Positions 29,998 to 39,558 of a stretch of 64,000 nt of DNA are shown in pieces. A program made the position numbers and the translations under genes. The DNA comes from Erwinia amylovora (GTDB taxonomy: Bacteria > Pseudomonadota > Gammaproteobacteria > Enterobacterales > Enterobacteriaceae), in the NCBI RefSeq assembly GCF_017161565.1, contig NZ_CP066796.1, positions 1,736,001 to 1,800,000 of the forward strand. Direction: 5' to 3'. Within the stretch, counting starts at the first letter, position 1. Each line of letters begins with the position of its first letter. The notes under the pieces are model-generated. The model did not search any database. It saw nothing but the letters and a program-made list of their open reading frames with translations, and was not told the origin of the DNA.

Positions 29998-30889
29998 GCC
30001 AGGTGGTATCTTATCGCCCGAGTTGCTATCGCACCGGGTTCCATACTGGCCTTGAAGGATGCATTATCAACCAGATCCATGCAGGGTACTACTTCAGGGC
30101 TGCGCGCTCCACCTCGTTACCAACAGGCGTTTTACTCCGCTGTTTATGACAGCGTTGAGAATTTGCTTGCTGCGCTGGATAAATTTATTGAACAGGTCAG
30201 GCTCCGGCCAGCCCGGATTGGCCAGGTGGTTTCTTATCGCCCGAGTTGCTATCGCACCGGGTTCCATACTGGCCTTGAAGGATGCATTATCAACCAGATC
30301 CATGCAGGGTACTACTTCAGGGCTGCGCGCTCCACCTCGTTACCAACAGGCGTTTTACTCCGCTGTTTATGACAGCGTTGAGAATTTGCTTGCTGCGCTG
30401 GATAAATTTATTGAACAGGTCAGGCTCCGGCCAGTCCGGATTGGCCAGGTGGTATCTTATCGCCCGAGTTGCTATCGCACCGGGTTCCATACTGGCCTTG
30501 AAGGATGCATTATCAACCAGATCCATGCAGGGTACTACTTCAGGGCTGCGCGCTCCACCTCGTTACCAACAGGCGTTTTACTCCGCTGTTTATGACAGCG
30601 TTGAGAATTTGCTTGCTGCGCTGGATAAATTTATTGAACAGGTCAGGCTCCGGCCAGTCCGGATTGGCCAGGTGGTATCTTATCGCCCGAGTTGCTATCG
30701 CACCGGGTTCCATACTGGCCTTGAAGGATGCATTATCAACCAGATCCATGCAGGGTACTACTTCAGGGCTGCGCGCTCCACCTCGTTACCAACAGGCGTT
30801 TTACTCCGCTGTTTATGACAGCGTTGAGAATTTGCTTGCTGCGCTGGATAAATTTATTGAACAGGTCAGGCTCCGGCCAGTCCGGATTG
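29998..30889. repeat. Four tandem copies of a 223-bp unit
   Basis: The unit starts GCCAGGTGG and ends TCCGGATTG. Four complete copies fill 892 bp exactly (29998-30220, 30221-30443, 30444-30666, 30667-30889). Copies differ at only two positions that I noticed: copy 1 ends with CCCGG rather than TCCGG, and copy 2 has GGTTTC for GGTATC. Because 223 is not a multiple of three, reading frames shift at each junction. Each unit carries a plus-strand open stretch (SAVYDSVENLLAALDKFIEQ) and a minus-strand one (DNASFKASMEPGAIATRAIR); neither is recognisable and neither has a ribosome site. Near-identity means recent duplication or active homogenisation. There are no spacers, so it is not a CRISPR array. 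Confidence 0.95.
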
Positions 30890-31558
30890 TAAAGCGGTGA
30901 ATGACGCGTCAGCTCAGGACCTGGCATTGGGGCGTTATATAGCGCCTTATCTTCGTTGTTACAGCAACATCCGTGACTCAAACCAGCCATTATAGCCAGC
31001 AGTCATGTTCTGGATATGAATGAATATCGCATTGCGATTCATTCAACAGCCATACGATGGCAACATCGTTATTGCACATCCTTTGGCGGAGTAGCCGGTA
31101 GTGTTCTGCCCCGCGCCGGCTTTCCTTGTACTATACGGGGTGCGGAAATTGGCCATAATGCTTATTACTCATCGTTGAGATCATGGACAGCGATCGCATC
31201 AGCCTGTTAGCCTTCATCAGCCGCGTGGAGGTTCAGTGACGTTACCTATGGAAAAGGTTCAGATAGTAAGTAACAGCGTACATGTATCAGGTGCATTCAC
31301 TGTGGCAGGTGCGGGATTTCCTTGCAGCGTTCTGGGACATTCAGGAAGCGCTTCTTAGCGGGCAACGGCTGTTCATATTACCTGAATGGCGGGCTAAGCC
31401 ACTTAGGTAGACTCCAAAAGCTGGAGCAGTGCTCTCGGAGATAAGCCGTCAGGCTTGACGCTCGTCAGGTGATTATTTTGTAACAATCACAGGCTAAAGC
31501 TTGCAGACATTCTCTGAGCCGACTTCAATTAAAGCAGATGCAACACCCAGGAGCAGTC
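30890..31558. other. Accessory DNA without recognisable genes, array to ydhL
   Basis: About 670 bp. No convincing coding frame is present on either strand. A hairpin-forming stretch (TGAATGA...TCATTCA) lies near 31018-31046. Short fragments look like broken coding sequence (for example a frame MDSDRISLLAFISRVE near 31181, faintly like a LysR start), suggesting decayed genes. No intact transposase or attachment site was seen. Confidence 0.5.
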
Positions 31559-31795
31559 GTGGCTGAACAACTTGAGTTTTTCCCGGTACCCAATCCCTGC
31601 AAAGAAATTTGTCAGGTTAATGAGCGTGGCTACTGCCGCGGTTGTTGGCGCAGCCGCGAAGAACGCTTTAGCTGGATGACATTCAGTGATACGCAGAAAA
31701 GAGAAATTTTGCGTCTTTGTCGCCAGCGCCTGTTGCGCCACCACCGTGTGGCCACTGTAACTGCGGATGAACCGGAACAACCAACATTGTTTTAG
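31559..31795 (+). CDS. ydhL: YdhL, small DUF1289 four-cysteine protein
   Basis: This 78-residue DUF1289 protein has the four-cysteine pattern PCKEICQVNERGYCRGCWRS, likely a metal-binding site. The function is unknown. The start is GTG 31559, with AGGAG six bases upstream, giving VAEQLEFFPVP, which aligns with the E. coli start MAEQLEFFPV; the ATG at 31538 lacks a ribosome site. It normally sits beside nemR; here eptA, the tandem array and decayed DNA lie between them. Confidence 0.92.
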   Translation: MAEQLEFFPVPNPCKEICQVNERGYCRGCWRSREERFSWMTFSDTQKREILRLCRQRLLRHHRVATVTADEPEQPTLF

Positions 31796-32301
31796 CCTGT
31801 CGTCGGTAAATCCTACCTTCGCCTGAGCTGCAGTTAAAATAACCGCCGGGTTATGCTTAGCGGTTTAACGCCTGCTGGCATAGCGGCGTAACGGCACTGG
31901 ACAAAATGGAAGAAAATGGGGTATTCAGTAGCCGCTGTTGTATCAGCTGTGGCGCAGAAATGGTAAATCGGTTGCATTACTTCCCATATCTGGTAACGAT
32001 CCATAGGGTGATCCACACTATAAATGCGATTAAATCGGTGCACAAACTGCTTAATAAACGGAGCAAAACGGAAGGTTTATTAGCGAATTAAATAGCCTGT
32101 TGCAGTGACTTTTTCCGGGGCTGATATATGCGCAACAAAATGGACCATGTCAATTCAGATCACGAATTGGGGAATGTCCTGACTGCCGTTTAATGCTTAA
32201 GGTCGCCACAATAAAGTGATGACGTTGAACTGGTTTTTTCAACGTGACACAGCATTCTTAACGTTCTTATACACCTCCAGTTTTTGGATGCCTCATAGTG
32301 C
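31796..32301. other. Gene-free interval after ydhL
   Basis: About 500 bp. A hairpin AACCGC / GCGGTT near 31841-31866 may end the ydhL transcript. A 61-residue plus-strand frame at 31906-32091 has no ribosome site and no recognisable features. sodC, ydhF and ydhIJK, found between ydhL and slyA in E. coli, are absent. Confidence 0.5.
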
Positions 32302-32748
32302 TCAAATCCAGTTGAATGCTTTCGCCACAAGGCCTGTCATACCAATAGCCAGGGAAATCAATGCGCCAAACAGCAGCCTGAAGTCGGTGCGGGCATGCTG
32401 TTGAAGCCTGTACATGTCCTGACGAAAATGACTCATCTCGTCATTAATGCCCTGATGTAGAGCACCAATGTCCTGTTTGACTTCTTGACGCAGAGCGCCA
32501 ATGTCCTGCCTGACCTCCAGACGCAGAGCACTAATGTCTTGCCTGACCTCCAGACGCAGAGCACCAATATCCTGTTTGACTTCCTGACGCAGAGCCTCAA
32601 AGTCCTGTTTAACTTCCTGGCGTAAAGCGCCAATATCCTCTTTAACTTCCTTATGCAGCTCATGGATATCCCTTTTCATTTCCAGCTGGGATAATTTGAT
32701 TGCTGTCATATCGTCACATGAGGGTGTTAACCTTATTTCTGGCTGCAT
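32302..32748 (-). CDS. Hendecad-repeat coiled-coil protein with C-terminal membrane anchor
   Basis: I do not recognise a named family; it looks like XhlA/Bdr-like or DUF1640-like coiled-coil membrane proteins. The product is 148 residues from ATG 32748, chosen because GGGAGG lies just upstream. Residues 25-112 are eight 11-residue repeats; the core copies read QDIGALRLEVR and QDIGALRQEVK, and the outer ones are more diverged. Eleven-residue periodicity predicts a right-handed coiled coil. Residues about 123-142 (FRLLFGALISLAIGMTGLVA) form one membrane helix, so the rod would project from the membrane. The underlying 33-bp DNA repeats suggest length variation. It is transcribed divergently from slyA. 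Confidence 0.8.
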   Translation of the reverse strand: MQPEIRLTPSCDDMTAIKLSQLEMKRDIHELHKEVKEDIGALRQEVKQDFEALRQEVKQDIGALRLEVRQDISALRLEVRQDIGALRQEVKQDIGALHQGINDEMSHFRQDMYRLQQHARTDFRLLFGALISLAIGMTGLVAKAFNWI

Positions 32749-33129
32749 ATTTCCTCCCTGAAATGTCATTAATGAAGTTGACCCAAGCAATTTTATCACG
32801 CTTGTACGTTAAATCATCATTGTGAAAATTAATATAGTGTGTTGTTGAGCTTCAGAGCGCTATTCAACAATTTAATGTATCTCGTTTAAAGCGACATCAA
32901 TTAGCGTTAAATCACTCACATTTTTTCGTGTCTGGCAGAATTACCTGACGAGGAGGCGGGCAATACTGATGCTGCTACCTACAGGCATCATTCTCGCCGC
33001 CGCGCGGAAGGCACTTGCAGAGTCAAGCGTCCTGCAGATAATGAACGATTTGTATTTTGTTCTTTAAAATCGCAGAATAGGCTAAAAATGTGGCTTGATA
33101 GTAAGCAGGCTAATTATAAGGAGTTGACA
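32749..33129. other. AT-rich regulatory interval between the repeat protein and slyA
   Basis: About 380 bp, AT-rich, divergent promoters expected. No gene or clear operator was identified. An AGGAGG at 32951 has no following open frame of note. Confidence 0.5.
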
Positions 33130-33567
33130 TTGGACACCCCATTGGGAACAGATATGGCCAGATTAGTACGCATCTGGCGAGCACTCATTGACCAGAGACT
33201 TAAGCCGCTGGAGTTGACGCAAACCCACTGGATAACGTTGCATAACATCCATAAATTACCGCCTGAGCAATCACAAATCCAGCTGGCAAAGGCAATTGGT
33301 ATTGAACAGCCATCGCTGGTCCGTACTCTTGATCAGCTTGAAGAAAAGGGGCTAATTTCGCGCAGTACCTGTTCTAACGATCGCCGGGCGAAAAGGATCA
33401 GCCTGACCCATCAGGCAGAGCCGATTATCACTCAGGTTGAACATGTTATTTCTGCCACCCGGGATGACATCCTGGACGGCATCTCGCCAGCAGAAATCGA
33501 TAAGATGGTTATGCTGGTTGCGAAATTAGAAAAAAATATTCTTGACCTGCATGGAAGGGATGCATAA
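33130..33567 (+). CDS. slyA: SlyA, MarR-family transcriptional regulator
   Basis: SlyA is a dimeric winged-helix regulator that counters H-NS silencing and controls envelope, stress and virulence genes; homologues in soft-rot bacteria are Hor/Rap. The product is 145 residues. [20 protein letters not shown] begins the dimerisation helix; [20 protein letters not shown] is the recognition region and [12 protein letters not shown] the wing. The start is taken as TTG 33130, six bases after AAGGAG; a TTG at 33124 is too close to that site, and an ATG at 33088 would add 14 unsupported residues. A rare start codon is also usual for slyA elsewhere. Confidence 0.94.
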   Translation: MDTPLGTDMARLVRIWRALIDQRLKPLELTQTHWITLHNIHKLPPEQSQIQLAKAIGIEQPSLVRTLDQLEEKGLISRSTCSNDRRAKRISLTHQAEPIITQVEHVISATRDDILDGISPAEIDKMVMLVAKLEKNILDLHGRDA

Positions 33568-33593
33568 AAAACCGGCAGCGGGGCCGGTTTTTT
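33566..33593. terminator. Bidirectional terminator between slyA and slyB
   Basis: Stem AACCGGC / GCCGGTT with a six-base loop is flanked by six A and six T, so it can end both the slyA transcript and the converging slyB transcript. Confidence 0.9.
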
Positions 33594-33604
33594 ATGGGTT
33601 AAAT

Positions 33605-34072
33605 CTAGCGCGGCGAGACGGTAACTTCGCGGCCGTTGGAGGCCATTGCTACGCGCTGGCCCACTGAATAACGGCTGGCGGCCTGCTTCTGTACCACGGC
33701 AATAGTCGTGCCATCATCGCGGCGAATTTCCAGCTCAACGCCCTGGCTTTTGTTCATCGAACTCTGAACGCCCTGACCGGCTACGCCACCGGCCACCGCC
33801 CCGGCTGCGGTCGCAAGGCTGCGGCCGGTGCCGCCGCCGACAGTATTGCCAAGGAAGCCGCCCAGTACTGCGCCGCCAATCGCTCCGATAACATTCGTAT
33901 TATCATCGCCCTGAATCTGTACGGGACGCACGGAAACCAAAGTACCGTAAGTTACGTTCTGAATCTGTTTTGCTTCAGAAGCGGAGTAAACATCACCTGA
34001 AAGTGAATTATCATTTACACAACCAGCCAACGTAACCCCGGTAAGCGCCACGATTAATAAACGCATCATCAT
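33605..34072 (-). CDS. slyB: SlyB, outer membrane lipoprotein
   Basis: SlyB is a 155-residue outer-membrane lipoprotein with a glycine-zipper domain, induced by PhoP in enterobacteria. The signal peptide ends in the lipobox TLAGC, giving mature CVNDNSLSG. The glycine-zipper stretch VIGAIGGAVLGGFLGNTVGG and GRSLATAAGAVAGGVAGQG follow. ATG 34072 is chosen since AGGAG lies seven bases upstream; two further ATGs follow immediately. A start 24 codons earlier is unlikely. It converges with slyA, as usual. Confidence 0.95.
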   Translation of the reverse strand: MMMRLLIVALTGVTLAGCVNDNSLSGDVYSASEAKQIQNVTYGTLVSVRPVQIQGDDNTNVIGAIGGAVLGGFLGNTVGGGTGRSLATAAGAVAGGVAGQGVQSSMNKSQGVELEIRRDDGTTIAVVQKQAASRYSVGQRVAMASNGREVTVSPR

Positions 34073-34352
34073 CTTAAAACTCCTATTTATGCAGGTGCTG
34101 CGAGCATTGGGCGGGCAGCGTGTAATCGCTCTATTATAAGACAATAATCGCGATGTTTCTCACATTAAGTATGTCGCGGATCCAGCAATAAACTAACCCG
34201 TATTACCTGAACGTGGATTCAATCACGATACGATATCCTTTGTAACTAAGAATAAAATTAAAAACTATCAGGCGATAGAAATCATCAGATAAATTTGCCA
34301 GGCTGACGCAATGAATCACAGACCCGGATTACGGGGAAAGGGTAAAAAAAGG

Positions 34353-35471
34353 ATGAAATCAGGAAGATATATCGGTGTTATGTCAGGAACCAGTCTCGAC
34401 GGGATTGATGTGGTGATGGCGGTGATTGATGAAAACATGGTAGCGCAACAGGCCAGCTACCATCATCCCATCCCTCAGGCTTTACGTCAGCAGATCCTGG
34501 CTATTTGCCAAGGGCAATCACTGACGTTATCGCAGCTGGGGCAGCTTGACACCCGGCTAGGCAAGCTGTTTGCTGAAGCGGTGCTGGCACTCCTTAAACA
34601 GCAGAAGCTGTCTGGAGAAGAGATAAAGGCAATCGGTTGCCACGGTCAGACGGTATGGCATGAGCCTCAGGGCGAGGCGCCCAACTCTCTGCAGATAGGC
34701 GATAACAATCAGTTAGCGGCGGTGACAGGCATCACTGTAGTGGGGGATTTCCGGCGGCGCGATATGGCGTTAGGTGGGCAGGGCGCTCCGCTGGTCCCGG
34801 CTTTCCATCACGCGGTGTTAATGCACCCGACCGAGCGCCGAATGGTACTGAACATAGGCGGCATTGCAAACCTTTCGTTGCTTATTCCAGGGCAGGAGCT
34901 GCGAGGATATGATACCGGGCCGGGTAATATGCTGTTGGATGCGTGGATTTGGCGGCAGCAGGGAAAAGCTTATGATAAAGACGGTGACTGGGCAGCGGCG
35001 GGCAATATCGTCTGGCCATTGCTGCAACAAATGCTGGGTGACCCGTACTTCGCCCTTCACGCCCCGAAAAGCACCGGGCGTGAATACTTCAATCTGGGCT
35101 GGCTTGAGAATCAATTGTCATCTTACCCCGCTTTACTGCCGCAGGATATACAGGCGACGTTAACCGAACTGACAGCAACCACTATTGCGCAGCAGGTTTT
35201 ACTAAGTGGAGGCTGCGACCGTTTACTGGTGTGTGGTGGTGGCGCAAACAATCGGTTACTGATGGCACGTCTTGCCGATCACCTCTGCGGAACGGAGGTA
35301 ATAAGTACGGATAAAGCCGGGATCAGCGGCGATGATATGGAAGCGCTGGCGTTTGCCTGGCTAGCCTGGCGCACACTTAGCGGACTGCCAGGGAATTTAC
35401 CTTCAGTTACCGGTGCACGAGAAGCCAGCGTCCTCGGGGCGATATTCCCTGCAAATCGGCCGTTGCGCTGA
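34353..35471 (+). CDS. anmK: Anhydro-N-acetylmuramic acid kinase
   Basis: AnmK hydrolyses the anhydro ring of 1,6-anhydroMurNAc and phosphorylates it to MurNAc-6-phosphate, a step in recycling of peptidoglycan. It is 372 residues. The ASKHA-fold ATP site opens with [17 protein letters not shown], and later stretches are [46 protein letters not shown] and [12 protein letters not shown] 34353 matches the E. coli start MKSGRFIG; an ATG at 34311 is less likely. The gene for the lysozyme inhibitor MliC (ydhA), next in E. coli, is absent before pdxH. Confidence 0.95.
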   Translation: MKSGRYIGVMSGTSLDGIDVVMAVIDENMVAQQASYHHPIPQALRQQILAICQGQSLTLSQLGQLDTRLGKLFAEAVLALLKQQKLSGEEIKAIGCHGQTVWHEPQGEAPNSLQIGDNNQLAAVTGITVVGDFRRRDMALGGQGAPLVPAFHHAVLMHPTERRMVLNIGGIANLSLLIPGQELRGYDTGPGNMLLDAWIWRQQGKAYDKDGDWAAAGNIVWPLLQQMLGDPYFALHAPKSTGREYFNLGWLENQLSSYPALLPQDIQATLTELTATTIAQQVLLSGGCDRLLVCGGGANNRLLMARLADHLCGTEVISTDKAGISGDDMEALAFAWLAWRTLSGLPGNLPSVTGAREASVLGAIFPANRPLR

Positions 35472-35625
35472 TGCTATCGGCGATATTAACCCCAGTGAGG
35501 CCGACTTAACGCGCTGCGTGGAACAACATCTGTTGCCGGCAACATCGCTGACTGGTTAACCCGTTGAAAAATTTCAGGGTGCGGCGCACAATAAAGCCAA
35601 TCTCCCTGAAATCAGAGCCTGAGCC

Positions 35626-36282
35626 ATGACCGATAGCGATCACCTGCAACAAATCGCCCATCTGCGGCGTGAATATACCCGTGGCGGACTGCGCCGCAAG
35701 GATCTTCCCGATAACCCGTTAAGCCTGTTTGAACACTGGCTGGATCAGGCCGTGGCGGCCCAGCTGGCGGATCCAACAGCAATGTGTGTGGCGACAGTTG
35801 ACGAGCATGGGCAGCCATATCAGCGTATGGTTTTACTCAAGCATTTCGATGCGCGTGGTATGGTGTTTTACACTAACCTCGGCAGCCGTAAAGCGCAGCA
35901 GCTGGAGAAAAACCCGCGGATCAGCCTGCTGTTTCCGTGGTATATGCTGGAACGCCAGGTGATGGTGCTGGGAAGCGCTGAACGTCTGCCAGGGTCAGAA
36001 GTATTGCAGTATTTCCACAGTCGGCCGCGTGACAGCCAGCTTGGTGCCTGGGTATCAAAGCAGTCGAGCCGCATTTCTGCACGCGGTGTGCTGGAAGGTA
36101 AGTTCCTTGAACTGAAGCAAAAATTCCAGCAAGGCGAGATACCACTGCCCAGTTTCTGGGGGGGCTACCGCATCAAAATTGATGCAATTGAGTTCTGGCA
36201 GGGTGGTGCCCACCGTCTGCACGACCGTTTCTTCTACCAGCGCGAAGGCGATGCGTGGAAAATTGACCGCCTTGCACCGTGA
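35626..36282 (+). CDS. pdxH: Pyridoxamine/pyridoxine 5'-phosphate oxidase
   Basis: PdxH oxidises pyridoxine- and pyridoxamine-5'-phosphate to pyridoxal-5'-phosphate using FMN and oxygen. It is 218 residues, the E. coli length. The N-terminal arm has [16 protein letters not shown], the FMN/PLP site has [23 protein letters not shown] (partly quoted family stretches are QRMVLLK and [13 protein letters not shown]), and the C-terminus ends KIDRLAP. It precedes tyrS and pdxY, as in E. coli, and joins them in supplying pyridoxal phosphate. Confidence 0.96.
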   Translation: MTDSDHLQQIAHLRREYTRGGLRRKDLPDNPLSLFEHWLDQAVAAQLADPTAMCVATVDEHGQPYQRMVLLKHFDARGMVFYTNLGSRKAQQLEKNPRISLLFPWYMLERQVMVLGSAERLPGSEVLQYFHSRPRDSQLGAWVSKQSSRISARGVLEGKFLELKQKFQQGEIPLPSFWGGYRIKIDAIEFWQGGAHRLHDRFFYQREGDAWKIDRLAP

Positions 36283-36409
36283 AATACGAAATAATGCCGT
36301 AAGCGCTGGATCAGAGCGGTTCAGCGCCTTATTCTATATCCTTATTTTTCCGCGCTTCAGCGCAAAGCTTGTACCAACTTAGGTGCAGACTTTTTACATG
36401 GAGTCTTAG

Positions 36410-37687
36410 ATGGCCAGCAGTAACCTGATCAAACAATTGCAAGAGCGGGGCCTTGTGGCCCAGGTAACGGATGAAAACGCGTTAGCAGAACGACTGGCGC
36501 AGGGACCCATCGCTCTCTATTGTGGTTTCGATCCAACTGCTGACAGCTTGCACTTGGGGCATCTGGTGCCGTTGCTCTGCCTGAAGCGTTTTCAGGATGC
36601 AGGCCACAAGCCTGTAGCATTAGTGGGGGGCGCTACGGGATTGATTGGCGACCCCAGTTTTAAAGCGGCAGAACGTAAGCTGAACACCAGCGACACGGTT
36701 AGCGATTGGGTTGAGAAAATCCGCCAGCAGGTGGCTCCGTTCCTTGATTTCAACTGTGGCGATAACAGCGCCATGGCGGCGAATAACTATGACTGGTTTG
36801 GCAGCATGAACGTGCTGACCTTTCTGCGTGACATCGGTAAACATTTCTCTGTCAACCAGATGATTAATAAGGAAGCGGTCAAACAGCGCCTGAATCGTGA
36901 TGACCAGGGTATCTCTTTTACCGAGTTCTCTTATAACCTGCTGCAGGGTTATGATTTTGCCTGTCTCAACGAGCGTCACGGCGTGGCGCTGCAAATTGGT
37001 GGTTCAGACCAGTGGGGCAACATCACCTCCGGCATCGATTTAACTCGTCGTCTGCACCAGAATCAGGTGTTTGGCCTGACCGTACCTCTGATCACCAAAT
37101 CTGACGGCACTAAATTCGGTAAAACTGAAGGTGGAGCAGTCTGGCTGGATGCGAAGAAAACCAGTCCGTATAAGTTTTACCAGTTCTGGATCAACACCGC
37201 CGATGCGGACGTGTATCGTTTCCTGAAATTCTTCACCTTCATGAGCATGGAAGACATCAACGCGCTTGAACAGGAAGACAAAAACAGCGGTAAAGCGCCG
37301 CGAGCTCAGATTGTGCTGGCCGAGCTGGTCACCAGGCTGGTGCACGGAGAAGAGGGCCTTACTGCGGCACGGCGCATTACCCAGAGCCTGTTTGCAGGCA
37401 GTGTGACAGAGTTGACCGCCCAGGATTTGGCGCAACTGGCGCAGGATGGCATGCCGGGGGTTGAGCTGGAAGCCGGACAGGATCTGCAACAGGCCCTGGT
37501 CAATGCTGAACTGGCACCTTCCCGTGGCCAGGCTCGTAAACTGATAGAGGCGAAATCAATCAGTATCAACGGCAGCCTGCAAACCGATGCCGAGTATGCT
37601 TTCGCTGAAAATGATCGTCTGTTCGGGCAATTTACTCTGCTGCGCCGGGGCAAAAAGAACTACAGCTTGATCAGCTGGAAGCAATAA
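36410..37687 (+). CDS. tyrS: Tyrosyl-tRNA synthetase
   Basis: TyrS charges tRNA-Tyr with tyrosine. It is 425 residues. The class I HIGH motif appears as HLGHLVPL near residue 45, and the KMSKS loop as KFGKTEGG near residue 235. The tyrosine pocket stretch [15 protein letters not shown] and [13 protein letters not shown] are present. The C-terminal S4-like RNA-binding domain ([18 protein letters not shown]) is complete. ATG 36410 follows a GGAGTC. A clear terminator lies 24 bp after the stop, so pdxY has its own transcript start. Confidence 0.97.
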   Translation: MASSNLIKQLQERGLVAQVTDENALAERLAQGPIALYCGFDPTADSLHLGHLVPLLCLKRFQDAGHKPVALVGGATGLIGDPSFKAAERKLNTSDTVSDWVEKIRQQVAPFLDFNCGDNSAMAANNYDWFGSMNVLTFLRDIGKHFSVNQMINKEAVKQRLNRDDQGISFTEFSYNLLQGYDFACLNERHGVALQIGGSDQWGNITSGIDLTRRLHQNQVFGLTVPLITKSDGTKFGKTEGGAVWLDAKKTSPYKFYQFWINTADADVYRFLKFFTFMSMEDINALEQEDKNSGKAPRAQIVLAELVTRLVHGEEGLTAARRITQSLFAGSVTELTAQDLAQLAQDGMPGVELEAGQDLQQALVNAELAPSRGQARKLIEAKSISINGSLQTDAEYAFAENDRLFGQFTLLRRGKKNYSLISWKQ

Positions 37688-37710
37688 GCCCTGTGCATTA
37701 ACCCATTTTA

Positions 37711-37733
37711 AGCCGGTTCTGCCGGCTTTTTTT
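37711..37733 (+). terminator. Terminator of tyrS
   Basis: Stem AGCCGG / CCGGCT with loop TTCTG is followed by seven T, 24 bp beyond the tyrS stop. Confidence 0.93.
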
Positions 37734-37759
37734 ATTGGCACAAAGATCAGGTTTGTCAT

Positions 37760-38621
37760 ATGAAAAATATACTTTCCATTCAGTCCCATACGGTGTTTGG
37801 CCACGCAGGCAACGGCGCTGCAGAATTTCCAATGCGCCGTCTTGGTGCAAACGTATGGCCATTAAATACCGTGCAGTTTTCTAACCATACGCAATATGGT
37901 CACTGGACCGGCTCAGTGATGCCCGCCACGCACCTGACCGATGTTGCCCGTGGTATAGGCGAAATCGATCGTCTGAAAACCTGTGATGCAGTGTTAAGTG
38001 GATATCTCGGTTCTGCTGAACAGGGAGAAGCCATACTTGAGATCGTACGAATGGTCAAAGCAGCCAACCCGAACGCCTGGTATTTCTGTGACCCGGTGAT
38101 GGGTCATCCTGAAAAGGGCTGCATCGTGTGCGCCGGGCGTCGCCGAGTTTCATGCCAATGCATCGCTGCCGGCCAGCGACATTATCGCGCCAAACCTGCT
38201 GGAGCTGGAAATGCTCAGTGCACACCAGATAGCAAATGTTCAGCAGGCGGTAGCTGCGTCGCGAGCGCTGATTGCTAAAGGGCCAAAGATAGTGTTGGTC
38301 AAACACCTGGCGCGTGCCGGCTACCGCAGCGGCCGCTTTGAGATGCTGTTGGTGACCGCAGACGAGGCATGGCATATCACCCGGCCGCTGATCGATTTTG
38401 GCGTGCGCCAGCCGGTAGGCGTCGGTGACCTGACCAGCGGGCTGCTGCTGGTCGATCTGCTGCACGGTTTATCCCTGCAACAGGCGCTGGAGCATGTCAC
38501 GGCGGCGGTGTATGAAGTGATGCTCAAAACCCATGAAATGGGTGAGTATGAACTGCAGCTTGTCGCGGCACAGCAGGTCATTGCTCAACCACAGCAGAGA
38601 TTTGCCGCGATAAAACTGTAA
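37760..38621 (+). pseudogene. pdxY: pdxY, pyridoxal kinase, split by a one-base insertion
   Basis: PdxY phosphorylates pyridoxal in the salvage pathway. The first frame from 37760 matches PdxY through [13 protein letters not shown], then diverges. In the next frame from base 38130 the sequence resumes [18 protein letters not shown] and continues perfectly to [11 protein letters not shown] and the family end at 38621. An extra T at 38129 (GTG-T-GCG) explains the break. Both halves otherwise look fully conserved, so the lesion is very recent or a sequencing error. The truncated product would lack the ATP-site and catalytic half. PdxK elsewhere in the genome could compensate. Confidence 0.88.
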
Positions 38622-38667
38622 TCATCCGGCCCGGGCGGCAGTGTTTACCGCCCCCCATCGGTCAGCG

Positions 38668-39273
38668 TCAGCTGAGCTTTTCTGCCTTCAGGGCGGCCAT
38701 CACGGCAGGGCGGGCCGCCACGCGCTCAAACCAGTCATTTAAAGCGTCAAGCCCGTTGAGATTTATTTTCAGCGCGTGCGCCCAGCGTGTAACCGTAAAC
38801 AGATAAGCGTCGGCAACGGTAAAGCGTAACCCCATCAACCACTGCTTATCTGCCAGCGCTTCATTCACATGGCGGAATTTTTGTTCCAGCTGCTGGCGTA
38901 CCCTCGTCTTATATTCTTCTGGCGTATCAGAGTGAAACAGCGGGCCAAAGCCTTTATGCAGTTCGGTGGCAGTAAAGCTTAACCATTCAAGCGTGTGGTA
39001 ACGAGTCAGGCTACCCGGGGGGGCCAGTAACTGGCGGTCCGCTTTCAAATCGGCAAGGTACTGGACAATGACCATTCCCTCGGTGAGTATCGCCCCGTCG
39101 TTCAGCTGCAGTGCCGGCACCTGTCCTTTGGGGTTAATGAGCAGATAGTCTTCTCCCAGTTCGGTTAGCTTTGTTCGGGTATCAACGTTAACCAGAGTGA
39201 AATCGAGGCCGGTTTCGCGCAGCACGATGTGAGGTGACAGCGAACAGGCACCGGGTTTACAGAACAGCTTCAT
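38668..39273 (-). CDS. gstA: Glutathione S-transferase (beta class)
   Basis: This 201-residue cytosolic glutathione transferase conjugates or reduces electrophiles with glutathione. The thioredoxin-fold N-terminal domain opens [20 protein letters not shown], with Cys10 typical of the beta class, and contains [20 protein letters not shown] with the cis-Pro. The helical C-terminal domain carries the conserved [16 protein letters not shown]. It has the same length and position (before dtpA) as E. coli GstA. ATG 39273 follows AAGGAGAACGCA. Confidence 0.95.
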   Translation of the reverse strand: MKLFCKPGACSLSPHIVLRETGLDFTLVNVDTRTKLTELGEDYLLINPKGQVPALQLNDGAILTEGMVIVQYLADLKADRQLLAPPGSLTRYHTLEWLSFTATELHKGFGPLFHSDTPEEYKTRVRQQLEQKFRHVNEALADKQWLMGLRFTVADAYLFTVTRWAHALKINLNGLDALNDWFERVAARPAVMAALKAEKLS

Positions 39274-39378
39274 TGCGTTCTCCTTCGGGGCTGGGGGCGA
39301 GCGTCAATAAAGCTTACTGCGGCAAACAGCAAATGTCTGTGGTCTGGATCAATAGTTCAGGTTAGGGGGGCAGGAACG

Positions 39379-39519
39379 ATGGATTTGATCAAAGCACAAT
39401 GGCTCAGGCGTGCAGAGGAAGTTGGTCGGGAGCTGCCGTGCAGGATCCCGTTATCGGAAGTCAGTAACGCTTATGGTCAGGAGCCTGATGAAGCAGACAG
39501 TATGGAAGGATTGGGATGA
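39379..39519 (+). CDS. Possible 46-residue small protein
   Basis: ATG 39379 with AGGA eight bases upstream opens a 46-codon frame: MDLIKAQWLRRAEEVGRELP then a polar acidic tail ending MEGLG. Composition is protein-like and a helix is likely near the start. It lies between the divergent-ending gst and the end of dtpA. I recognise no homologue. It may be a real small gene or chance. Confidence 0.35.
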   Translation: MDLIKAQWLRRAEEVGRELPCRIPLSEVSNAYGQEPDEADSMEGLG

Positions 39520-39558
39520 AGCCGGGGATAAATACCCCGGCCACATGGCGGTAAGGGG

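Noticed and set aside
29673..30080. 135-codon minus-strand frame overlapping eptA start and the first repeat
   Set aside because: Lacks a ribosome site and spans an array junction; unrecognised. Not called as a gene.
29998..30889. CRISPR array
   Set aside because: The units are 223 bp, directly abutting, with no spacers and no cas genes nearby.
30059..30900. Series of 131-178-codon plus-strand frames in the tandem array
   Set aside because: They are one sequence read repeatedly in shifted frames as the 223-bp unit repeats; no ribosome site or known homologue. Reported only as part of the repeat.
31906..32091. 61-codon plus-strand frame after ydhL
   Set aside because: No ribosome site, random-looking composition, no homologue recognised.
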